Part shown: in pieces, positions 1 through 5,420 of the stretch
How positions within the stretch are numbered: the first letter of the stretch is position 1
How the letters are laid out: the number at the start of each line of letters is the position of its first letter
DNA from: Flavobacterium sp.
Lineage (GTDB): Bacteria; Bacteroidota; Bacteroidia; Flavobacteriales; Flavobacteriaceae
Length of the DNA: 11,044 bases
Direction: 5' to 3'
Assembly: GCA_030150335.1 (NCBI GenBank)
Contig: JASLGC010000053.1
Span: 1-11,044 of the forward strand
Notes under the pieces: generated by a model
What the model was told of the DNA's origin: nothing
Database searches by the model: none
The model's input: the letters and a program-made list of their open reading frames with translations, nothing else
Position numbers and translations under genes: made by a program

Positions 1-45
1 ACCATATTTTTCCAGTGAAATTGATTCAGAATTATCCATTTTCAT
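1..45 (-). CDS. 5' end of a CDS, possibly ATP-dependent phosphoenolpyruvate carboxykinase (partial)
   Basis: Only the first 15 codons are present, reading MKMDNSESISLEKYG, and the gene runs off the left edge. The motif SISLEKYG resembles the N-terminus of ATP-type PEP carboxykinases of Flavobacteriia, where a similar 'SISLE-YGI' segment precedes the conserved domain. That enzyme converts oxaloacetate and ATP to PEP in gluconeogenesis. The start could be at 45 or at the second ATG, at 39. A good -7 box (TAAGTTTG on the minus strand, 73-80) lies about 28 bases upstream, which supports a gene start here. The identity rests on a very short segment and on remembered family N-termini, so it is tentative. 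The gene is separate from the DUF423 gene upstream, because the promoter sits between them. Confidence 0.5.
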   Translation of the reverse strand, partial: MKMDNSESISLEKYG

Positions 46-72
46 TATTTATGTTGTGTATTAATTTGTTTG

Positions 73-110
73 CAAACTTAGAAATAAATTTAAAATATAA
101 ATATACAAAA
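73..110 (-). promoter_or_regulatory. Bacteroidetes-type promoter for the left-edge gene
   Basis: The minus strand reads TAAGTTTG at 80-73, a full match to the TAnnTTTG -7 consensus. A TTTTG at 110-106 could be the -33 element. The 25-base spacing is a little longer than usual. The predicted start of transcription is near 66, about 20 bases before the ATG. Confidence 0.55.
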
Positions 111-113
111 GAA

Positions 114-509
114 TTATTTAATAGCATCTTTCGATTTAAGCGCCTGAATACCAATATATATCCATGCACTGATAAATAAAACTCCGCCGATAGGTGTTAT
201 TGGACCAATTATCTTTAAGTCTATAGATATCAGGTCTTTAAAGGTAAGTAAGTAGATAGAACCTGAGAAAAACAATATTCCCAACAAAACCAAGTACATA
301 GCTGTTTTTTTAGCCTTGTCTGAAATAAAACTACATAGTCCTATAAAAAGTAAGAATAAAGCGTGGTACATCTGGTAGCGCACACCTACTTCAAAGGTAG
401 CAACCTGTGTTTCGGTAACTACTTTGCGTAATCCATGAGCTCCAAATGCTCCTAAAATGATACCTATTGCCCCTATAAAAGCAGCTATAGCAATAACTTT
501 ACGTCCCAT
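114..509 (-). CDS. DUF423 family small integral membrane protein
   Basis: This is a 131-residue protein of the DUF423 family (PF04241; YgdD-like), an inner membrane protein of unknown biochemical function. Family hallmarks visible in order are GAFGAHGL (residues 21-27), the VGVRYQMYHALFLL segment (about 42-55) and GPITPIGGVLFI (about 102-113). Four hydrophobic segments, near 5-25, 48-63, 69-89 and 100-123, fit the four-helix topology. The length is typical of the family. The start is the only ATG giving the complete first helix. It is transcribed away from the saccharopine dehydrogenase gene, with 119 bases between the two starts that hold promoters for both. Family assignment is firm; the role is not known. 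Confidence 0.93.
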   Translation of the reverse strand: MGRKVIAIAAFIGAIGIILGAFGAHGLRKVVTETQVATFEVGVRYQMYHALFLLFIGLCSFISDKAKKTAMYLVLLGILFFSGSIYLLTFKDLISIDLKIIGPITPIGGVLFISAWIYIGIQALKSKDAIK

Positions 510-521
510 CTATTTTTCTTT

Positions 522-529
522 CAAATATA
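522..529 (-). promoter_or_regulatory. -7 promoter box for the DUF423 gene
   Basis: The minus strand reads TATATTTG, a full TAnnTTTG match, 13 bases upstream of the ATG. No convincing -33 TTTG is seen at the usual distance. The leader would be very short. Confidence 0.4.
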
Positions 530-571
530 CAAATTATCAAACAATCTGTTAAGGATTTTTTTACTAAAGAA

Positions 572-602
572 TTTTGACAGCTTCAGGAAATCATTATTTT
601 CG
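572..602 (+). promoter_or_regulatory. Promoter for the saccharopine dehydrogenase family gene
   Basis: TTTTG at 572-576 and TATTTTCG at 595-602 are separated by 18 bases. This fits the -33/-7 layout of Bacteroidetes promoters with one mismatch in the -7 box. The predicted start of transcription, near 609, leaves about 20 bases before the ATG at 629. Confidence 0.5.
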
Positions 603-628
603 TATATTCATAAACTAACCAACATATT

Positions 629-1981
629 ATGACAAAAGAAATTTTAATTATTGGAGCTGGTAGATCGAGTTCCTCTTTAATTAAGTATTTGCTTGAAAAA
701 TCAACAGAAGAAAACCTTCATATCACGATTGGAGACATTTCTTTAGAATTAGCAAAACAAAAAGCAATGGACCACCCCAATGCAACTGCAATTCAATTAG
801 ATTTATTTAATGAGCAAGAAAGACAAGCCCTTGTCAACAAAGCAAATATCGTAGTATCCATGCTTCCTGCTACATTGCACATCGAATTAGCAAAAGACTG
901 TATCAAGTTTAAAAAACACATGGTAACCGCTTCTTACATCAGCGAAGCGATGCAAGACTTAGACTTACAAGCTATAGAAAACAACCTCGTTTTCATGAAT
1001 GAGGTTGGTCTTGACCCGGGAATTGACCACATGAGTGCCATGAGAATTATACATGACGTCAAGAAAAAGGGTGGAAAAGTCCTTTCTTTTGAATCTTTTT
1101 GTGGAGGGCTTATTGCTCCAGAATCAGACAATAACCTTTGGAACTATAAGTTTACTTGGAATCCAAGAAACGTAGTTCTGGCAGGTCAAGGAGGTGCTGC
1201 AAAATTTCTTCAAGAAGGTCAATTCAAATATATCCCATACAACAAAGTATTTCGTAGAACGGAGTTTCTAAACATTGAGGGGTATGGCAAATTCGAAGCT
1301 TATGCAAATAGAGACTCCTTAAAATATCAACAAGCATACGGATTAGAAGATGCTAAAACTATTTTCAGGGGAACAATTAGAAGAGTAGGCTATTCAAGAG
1401 CTTGGAATTTATTCGTAGAACTTGGGATAACTGATGATTCTTACAAAGTTGACAACTCAGAAAACATGACTTATCGCGAATTCATCAACCTTTATTTACC
1501 TTACCACCCAAGTGATACAGTAGAAACAAAACTACGCCTTGCATTAGGTATTGATCAAGATGATATTGTTTGGGAAAAACTGTTAGAACTCGACTTATTC
1601 AATGCTACAAAAAAAATAGGCCTTAAAAATGCTTCACCAGCTCAAATCTTAGAGAAGATACTAAACGATTCTTGGACACTTAATAAAGAAGATAAGGATA
1701 TGATTGTAATGTATCACAAGATTGGTTATCAAATCGGAGAAGATAAAAAACAAATCGACTCAACAATGATCTGCATTGGAGATAACCAAGTTTACACTGC
1801 AATGGCTAAAACAGTCGGCCTACCTGTTGCAATTGCCACATTGAAAATTCTAAAAGGAATTATTAATAAACCTGGTGTTCAAATGCCTATCAAAGAAGAT
1901 GTTTACGAGCCTATCTTACGAGAATTAGAAGAAAACGGCATTATATTTAACGAGCAAGAAGTACCTTACGAAGGTTACTAA
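629..1981 (+). CDS. Saccharopine dehydrogenase family protein (NAD(P)-dependent, LYS9-like)
   Basis: This 450-residue protein has the two-domain layout of saccharopine dehydrogenases (PF03435 then PF16653). The N-terminal Rossmann domain begins with IIGAGRSS (residues 7-14), the dinucleotide-binding glycine loop. An Asp at 36 near the end of the second strand may favour NAD over NADP (inference). Conserved family segments are VTASYISEAM (99-108), NEVGLDPGIDH (124-134), FCGGLIAPE (157-165) and the WNPRNVVLAGQG region (177-188). Members interconvert saccharopine with aminoadipate semialdehyde and glutamate in lysine metabolism. Bacterial relatives also act on other opine-like amino acid conjugates, so the exact substrate is unproven. 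It is a cytoplasmic enzyme of full length. It is followed by a hairpin terminator, so it is probably a single-gene unit. Confidence 0.9.
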   Translation: MTKEILIIGAGRSSSSLIKYLLEKSTEENLHITIGDISLELAKQKAMDHPNATAIQLDLFNEQERQALVNKANIVVSMLPATLHIELAKDCIKFKKHMVTASYISEAMQDLDLQAIENNLVFMNEVGLDPGIDHMSAMRIIHDVKKKGGKVLSFESFCGGLIAPESDNNLWNYKFTWNPRNVVLAGQGGAAKFLQEGQFKYIPYNKVFRRTEFLNIEGYGKFEAYANRDSLKYQQAYGLEDAKTIFRGTIRRVGYSRAWNLFVELGITDDSYKVDNSENMTYREFINLYLPYHPSDTVETKLRLALGIDQDDIVWEKLLELDLFNATKKIGLKNASPAQILEKILNDSWTLNKEDKDMIVMYHKIGYQIGEDKKQIDSTMICIGDNQVYTAMAKTVGLPVAIATLKILKGIINKPGVQMPIKEDVYEPILRELEENGIIFNEQEVPYEGY

Positions 1982-1991
1982 TCCAAACTTT

Positions 1992-2015
1992 TTTCCCCTT
2001 TACACAAAGGGGAAA
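1992..2015 (+). terminator. Hairpin terminator after the saccharopine dehydrogenase gene
   Basis: A perfect 10-bp stem, TTTCCCCTTT (1992-2001) with AAAGGGGAAA (2006-2015), closes a 4-base ACAC loop 10 bases after the stop codon. The trailing sequence TCTATTTC is only moderately T-rich, so termination may be partial and could let the next gene be reached by readthrough. Confidence 0.6.
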
Positions 2016-2041
2016 TCTATTTCATAATAAACTAATAATCC

Positions 2042-2689
2042 ATGAGAATACTATCTATCATTATCTGTTCAACTCTTTTTTCAGCCTTTAGTTTTGGTCA
2101 AAATATTGATTACGCATATTTTGAATTAACACAAGACTGTACTAATGTGCAAAACATTGTCATTCAAACGGACGATGTTACTTTTAAAATAAATCAAGAC
2201 GGTTCAGACTTTCAATTTACATTAAACACATACGAATACAAAAGAAAAAATGATTATGACTACACAGACCCAGCTCTTGATTTTATTGGTAGAAATAGCA
2301 CTGTAGAATACTATACAAATACATTTGATGAGAATTTAAAAGATAGAGTCAAAACAATAAACTCCCTAAACATTTCATATTTTGACAGATTCAATATGTA
2401 CAATAGTGGCAAAATAAAAAACATAGGAAATATCTCTTTTGAATACTACGATACCTTTGATTGGGGCAAACTTGAAGGAAAAATCAAGAAAATAGGCCCT
2501 TATAAAATTGAGTATTACGACCGTTTTGCAAGTAAAGAATTAGAAGGCAAAATCAAATCTATTGGAGATGTATCTTTAGAATACTACACAAAATACGAAA
2601 ATCAAGGTAGACCAGGAAAACTAAAAAGAACCAAAGGAAACACAAAAAAGATGCTTGTAATGCCTACGCCATCTCGCATTTCATTTTAA
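2042..2689 (+). CDS. Secreted hypothetical protein with about five 22-23-residue repeats
   Basis: I do not recognise this 215-residue protein. Residues 1-19 form a signal peptide (hydrophobic core RILSIIICSTLFSAFSF, likely cut before Gln20), so the product is exported to the periplasm or outer membrane. Residues 80-191 contain degenerate tandem repeats. Three are clear, at 123-145, 146-168 and 169-191, with consensus GKIKxIGxxxxEYYDxF. Two weaker ones are at 80-100 and 101-122. Each unit would give alternating short strands rich in Tyr, Lys and Gly. The tail is basic (KLKRTKGNTKK). No enzyme motif is visible. No TAnnTTTG box is seen between the preceding terminator and the start, so it may depend on readthrough or an atypical promoter. 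It converges with the ABC ATPase gene, with only 6 bases between the stops and no hairpin. Confidence 0.8.
   Translation: MRILSIIICSTLFSAFSFGQNIDYAYFELTQDCTNVQNIVIQTDDVTFKINQDGSDFQFTLNTYEYKRKNDYDYTDPALDFIGRNSTVEYYTNTFDENLKDRVKTINSLNISYFDRFNMYNSGKIKNIGNISFEYYDTFDWGKLEGKIKKIGPYKIEYYDRFASKELEGKIKSIGDVSLEYYTKYENQGRPGKLKRTKGNTKKMLVMPTPSRISF
2279..2614 (+). repeat. Protein-level tandem repeats within the secreted hypothetical gene
   Basis: This is the coding region of residues 80-191, about five units of 66-69 bases. The three best units begin at 2408, 2477 and 2546. They are similar in protein (GKIK-IG then EYY-) but diverged in DNA, which argues for old, selected repeats rather than recent slippage. 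Confidence 0.7.
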
Positions 2690-2695
2690 TAAATT

Positions 2696-4381
2696 CTATT
2701 TAGGAATAGCTTGAATTAACTTTTTAGTATATTCTTTTGAAGGGGAACGATACAAGATATCTGCTTCGGCAATTTCTTCTATCTCCCCTTTATTCATTAC
2801 AAGAATATTGTCTGACATATATTTCACAACAGCCAAATCATGAGAGATAAAGATATAAGTAAAGCCAAAGTTTTCTTTTAATTCATTCAACAAATTCAAC
2901 ACCTGCGCTTGAACTGAAATATCCAAAGCAGAAACAGATTCATCGCAAATAATTAGTTTCGGTTGCACCGCAACAGTTCTTGCGATACCTATACGCTGTC
3001 TTTGCCCTCCTGAAAACTCGTGTGGATATCTATTATACACACTTTCATCTAAACCCACTCTTTCTAAAATCTCAATCACTTTTGTCTTTCTCTCTTTATC
3101 AGAAGCATACAACTTGTGAACAATCATTGGCTCTAAAATAGCCTCTCCAACTGTTTTTCTTGGATTTAAAGACGAATAAGGGTCTTGAAAAATTATTTGA
3201 ATATCCTTTCTTAACTCGCGAAACTCTTTATTACTCAATTTAGTAATATCTCTCCCTTTGTAAAATATCTCTCCTTTTGTCGCTTTATCCAACTGCAAAA
3301 TAACGTTACCAAGAGTTGATTTCCCACAACCACTCTCTCCTACCAAACCAAGCGTTTCTCCTTCATAAATATCAAAATTGATATCCTTTAGCGCATGAAA
3401 AACTCCTTTTTTAAACAAGCTACCTGCTGTGATGTAATCCTTGTAAATATTTCTAACACGCAACAAAGGTTCCCCTTGATACATCTGTTGATGCATTGCT
3501 TGTCTATCCCCCTCAGAAACTACGTCATTTACAACTTTATTATCTAAGAAATCTTGAATAGTAGGTAGTCTTTTTAAGCGTTCATCCATAGAAGGACGAG
3601 AAGCCACTAATGCTTTTGTATATAACTCTTGTGGATTATTAAACACTTCTGAAGAAATACCCTGCTCTACAATATCACCCTTATACATCACCAATAATCT
3701 ATTGCTAATAGCAGAAACAAGATTCAAATCATGAGAGATAAACAAAATACTCATCTGCGTTTCTTGTTGCAATTCTTTCAACAAACTAATTATTTCATTC
3801 TGAACAGTAACGTCCAATGCAGTTGTTGGTTCATCAGCAATAAGCAATGAAGGCTTACACGCAATAGCCATTGCAATCATCACACGTTGCTTCTGTCCAC
3901 CCGATATTTGATGAGGATATTTGCTGTAAACTTCTTTCGGATTAGGCAACTTTACTTTCTCAAATAAACTAACCACCTCTTTTTTAAGTTCAGCACCACG
4001 CAATTTAGTATGTTCTACTAAAATTTCAGACACTTGTTCACCACAAGTAATAGAAGGATTTAGAGCACTCATTGGCTCTTGAAATATCATAGCAATTTCC
4101 TTTCCTCTTAAAGAGCGAAATTCACTATCTGATAAATGAGTAATATTTTGATTTTTATATAAAATCTCGCCCTTAGAAATTGAAGAATTTTCTTTAGGCA
4201 ACAAGCCCATCAAGGCTAATGAAGTAACGGATTTACCCGATCCTGACTCCCCTACCACACCTAAAATCTCATTAGGCATAATTTGAAAAGTACTCCCTTT
4301 AATAATGGTATTCCACACCTTCTCCTTTAAGAAGTCGATTTGTAAATTACTTACAGATAAAATAGGGGTTACGTTGTCCAT
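2696..4381 (-). CDS. Tandem-domain ABC transporter ATP-binding protein (dipeptide/oligopeptide/nickel type, DppD-DppF fusion)
   Basis: With the start at 4381 this is a 561-residue fusion of two ABC ATPase domains, as in YejF and GsiA. Domain 1 has Walker A GESGSGKS (44-51), Q-loop Gln101, signature ISGGQKQR (159-166), Walker B IADE (Glu184) and H-loop His217, then an oligo_HPY-type segment (about 249-274). Domain 2 starts near 303, with Walker A GESGCGKS (348-355), signature FSGGQRQR (456-463), Walker B ICDE (Glu481) and His514. All catalytic residues are present in both halves, so both sites should hydrolyse ATP to power peptide-type import on the cytoplasmic face. The reading frame extends 28 codons further upstream, but I reject that start: those codons are not family-like, and the -7 box at 4408-4415 lies inside them. 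No permease or substrate-binding gene is adjacent, so partners must be encoded elsewhere. Confidence 0.93.
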   Translation of the reverse strand: MDNVTPILSVSNLQIDFLKEKVWNTIIKGSTFQIMPNEILGVVGESGSGKSVTSLALMGLLPKENSSISKGEILYKNQNITHLSDSEFRSLRGKEIAMIFQEPMSALNPSITCGEQVSEILVEHTKLRGAELKKEVVSLFEKVKLPNPKEVYSKYPHQISGGQKQRVMIAMAIACKPSLLIADEPTTALDVTVQNEIISLLKELQQETQMSILFISHDLNLVSAISNRLLVMYKGDIVEQGISSEVFNNPQELYTKALVASRPSMDERLKRLPTIQDFLDNKVVNDVVSEGDRQAMHQQMYQGEPLLRVRNIYKDYITAGSLFKKGVFHALKDINFDIYEGETLGLVGESGCGKSTLGNVILQLDKATKGEIFYKGRDITKLSNKEFRELRKDIQIIFQDPYSSLNPRKTVGEAILEPMIVHKLYASDKERKTKVIEILERVGLDESVYNRYPHEFSGGQRQRIGIARTVAVQPKLIICDESVSALDISVQAQVLNLLNELKENFGFTYIFISHDLAVVKYMSDNILVMNKGEIEEIAEADILYRSPSKEYTKKLIQAIPK

Positions 4382-4407
4382 TATTATTTTTGATAAAACT
4401 TGATTAA

Positions 4408-4415
4408 CAAAAATA
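4408..4415 (-). promoter_or_regulatory. -7 promoter box for the ABC ATPase gene
   Basis: The minus strand reads TATTTTTG, matching TAnnTTTG, about 27 bases before the chosen ATG at 4381. No clear -33 element is present. Its position supports the shorter protein. Confidence 0.45.
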
Positions 4416-4422
4416 ATATAAT

Positions 4423-4484
4423 AATTGTGATATAGATATCTATTGCTACTAAAGCTTGTAAACAATAAAATCTATACCACAATT
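4423..4484. repeat. Inverted repeat with 15-base arms between the OsmC and ABC ATPase genes
   Basis: AATTGTGATATAGAT (4423-4437) and ATCTATACCACAATT (4470-4484) are inverted copies differing at one position. In RNA made from the minus strand the odd position is a G-U pair, so the stem is continuous over 15 bp around a 32-base loop. The left arm overlaps a perfect 12-base palindrome, ATAGATATCTAT (4432-4443). The element lies 21 bases past the OsmC stop and just before the -7 box of the ABC gene. It may be a 3' end structure, an operator pair or a small mobile palindrome. Confidence 0.65.
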
Positions 4485-4505
4485 TTCATATAGACAATCA
4501 CCATA

Positions 4506-4955
4506 TTAAGCTACTTTTACTTGATCATATTCTTTTACCAAAGTAACAACTGTTGGTGTTTTCTCCTTAAAATTACTGAATACTGGACAAGCCAATTTTA
4601 CAGCATCTATCCATTCTTTTAAAACTACAATAGACGCTTCTGTCGTTGGTTTTACCATTACATCAATTCTTTTAAATTGTTGGATGTCTTCCTCTAAAAG
4701 GTCCTTTTTATTCACTTCTCCAGATACTTCAATTTGGATAGACTTTAAATCTAAATCTAATGTTTTTCCAATCAAATTACCGATAGCGTGAATACTCCCT
4801 GCTAATTTAGCAAGTAATAACTCTCCTGAATTAGCGCTCTCATCTCTTACTAATTCTCTACCATCTTTCACTGTGAAAGAAAAATTAGCAGTTTTTACTG
4901 CAAATTGTTGTTCTCTCACTGAAAATCCTAAAACTTTTAAAACTTGTTTTCCCAT
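4506..4955 (-). CDS. OsmC family protein lacking the first catalytic cysteine
   Basis: This 149-residue protein has the OsmC/Ohr fold (PF02566). The segment SGELLLAKLAGSIHAIGNLI (about 43-62) matches the central helix, the LKSIQIEVSGEV strand follows (about 70-81), and ACPVFSNF (122-129) matches the second active-site helix. OsmC and Ohr proteins reduce organic hydroperoxides with a pair of cysteines. Here Cys123 is kept, but the first position, normally Cys in 'LAGC', is Ser54. A standard thiol peroxidase cycle with an intramolecular disulfide is therefore unlikely. The protein is probably cytoplasmic. AAGGAG directly abuts the ATG, with no spacer, which is too close for a normal Shine-Dalgarno. 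A strong terminator stands 39 bases upstream, so either an unrecognised promoter lies between or expression relies on readthrough. Confidence 0.85.
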   Translation of the reverse strand: MGKQVLKVLGFSVREQQFAVKTANFSFTVKDGRELVRDESANSGELLLAKLAGSIHAIGNLIGKTLDLDLKSIQIEVSGEVNKKDLLEEDIQQFKRIDVMVKPTTEASIVVLKEWIDAVKLACPVFSNFKEKTPTVVTLVKEYDQVKVA

Positions 4956-4993
4956 CTCCTTTTTAATTAATTCAATTACTAAATGTTATATAT

Positions 4994-5030
4994 AAAAAAA
5001 GGTCCTTTTAGTTTATTTACCAAAAGGACC
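4994..5030 (-). terminator. Strong intrinsic terminator (T2) upstream of the OsmC gene
   Basis: On the minus strand, GGTCCTTTT (5030-5022) pairs with AAAAGGACC (5009-5001), a perfect 9-bp stem, followed directly by seven T (5000-4994). The other direction lacks a T-run, so it ends minus-strand transcripts. No conventional gene lies just upstream, so it must end a small transcript or attenuate the OsmC message. Confidence 0.8.
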
Positions 5031-5070
5031 CTTTATCAATTCATAGCTTTACAGCTTACTTACAAATAAA

Positions 5071-5172
5071 TTAAGATATCATATTTGGCAACGCGCACTC
5101 TGGTGGGGTATGTAAAATACACATCCACTTATACGACGACATAAACGACAAATAATTAATAACTGATTTCAT
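5071..5172 (-). CDS. Candidate 33-residue peptide gene between two terminators
   Basis: An ATG-started frame of 33 codons begins MKSVINYLSFMSSYKW, continues MCILHTPPECALPN, and ends MIS. It has one Trp, two Cys (18 and 26), a CILHTPPEC core and no signal sequence or clear membrane helix. It sits between terminators T1 and T2 with nothing else there, which would suit a monocistronic small gene. Against coding: three TCG codons and a GCG codon are unusual in this AT-rich window, no Shine-Dalgarno or promoter is visible, and a stable RNA hairpin runs through the middle. I recognise no family. It could equally be a fortuitous frame in a structured RNA. Confidence 0.35.
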   Translation of the reverse strand: MKSVINYLSFMSSYKWMCILHTPPECALPNMIS

Positions 5173-5190
5173 TGTAAATTTTATTAGTTC

Positions 5191-5220
5191 AAAAAAAAGC
5201 CCCTGTTACATACAGAGGCT
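5191..5220 (-). terminator. Intrinsic terminator (T1), possibly an attenuator
   Basis: On the minus strand AGCCTCTG (5220-5213) pairs with CAGGGGCT (5205-5198), an 8-bp stem with one G-U pair and a 7-base loop, followed by eight T (5198-5191). The first arm shares five bases (5220-5216) with a competing hairpin arm at 5223-5216. Confidence 0.75.
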
Positions 5221-5272
5221 ATCAATTTATATATTTTGAAAATATTCAAAAACATTATATTACAGATAGCCT
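5216..5272 (-). promoter_or_regulatory. Possible antiterminator hairpin competing with T1
   Basis: AGGCTATC (5272-5265, minus strand) and GATAGCCT (5223-5216) are perfect inverted copies. The second arm overlaps the first arm of T1 by five bases, so the two hairpins exclude each other. An inner 7-bp hairpin, TTTTGAA/TTCAAAA (5251-5234), would shorten the loop. The 5' arm lies inside a 12-codon mini-ORF. This is the geometry of transcription attenuation. Function is inferred only. Confidence 0.4.
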
Positions 5273-5293
5273 AAGCTGGAATGGCATAACCAT
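5255..5293 (-). CDS. Candidate 12-residue leader peptide upstream of T1
   Basis: This short frame encodes MVMPFQLRLSVI and stops just after the 5' arm of the putative antiterminator. It is too short to judge by composition. It is listed only because its CTT AGG CTA TCT codons cover the regulatory arm, so a translating ribosome would block that hairpin and favour T1. There is no run of a single amino acid that would name a sensed compound. Confidence 0.2.
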   Translation of the reverse strand: MVMPFQLRLSVI

Positions 5294-5355
5294 CAACTTA
5301 ATCGAATAACATGTATATGACTGAATATTTATCACTTTTCTATCTTTATTTGTTC

Positions 5356-5363
5356 CAAAAATA
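5356..5363 (-). promoter_or_regulatory. -7 promoter box for a small transcript ending at T1
   Basis: The minus strand reads TATTTTTG, matching TAnnTTTG. It lies after the weak terminator of the exonuclease operon and 136 bases before T1. It would start an RNA of about 160 bases near 5349. No good -33 element is seen. Confidence 0.4.
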
Positions 5364-5365
5364 AG

Positions 5366-5394
5366 AAAAAAAATATTCTAACACCTATTGTTAG
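5366..5394 (-). terminator. Weak intrinsic terminator after the exonuclease gene
   Basis: CTAACA (5394-5389) and TGTTAG (5383-5378) form a 6-bp stem with a 5-base loop, followed four bases later by eight T (5373-5366). The stem has only two G-C pairs, so it is weak, but its position 26 bases after the stop codon fits an operon end. Confidence 0.45.
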
Positions 5395-5420
5395 CTTATT
5401 AATTTTAATATTTTTTTAAC

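Larger units (their letters stand above)
4994..5182 (-). ncRNA. Candidate small transcript, structured RNA or peptide mRNA, ending at T2
   Basis: The minus strand between two intrinsic terminators is richer in G+C than the surrounding DNA and folds locally. A hairpin at 5128-5103 has a 4-bp GUGG/CCAC base, a 6-bp UGUGUA/UACAUA upper stem with one G-U pair, and a UUU loop. A second, at 5056-5045, has AGCU arms with a GUAA (GNRA) tetraloop. T2 forms the 3' end. The 5' end is my guess, since no TAnnTTTG box is seen between T1 and the ORF. This may be a regulatory RNA, the mRNA of the 33-residue peptide, or part of a long OsmC leader. Confidence 0.35.

Noticed and set aside
934..1131. 65-codon frame on the minus strand inside the saccharopine dehydrogenase gene
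   Set aside because: It is antisense to a well-conserved part of a clear gene (GLDPGIDH region), has no family features and is explained by the codon composition of the real gene.
4994..5220. T1 and T2 as terminators of plus-strand transcripts
   Set aside because: After each stem the plus strand lacks a T-run (ATCAATTT and CTTTATC); the T-runs are only on the minus strand.
4994..5420. A known riboswitch, T-box or 6S RNA in the gene-poor gap
   Set aside because: I could not match conserved core motifs of any such class. Only generic hairpins and terminators are supported.
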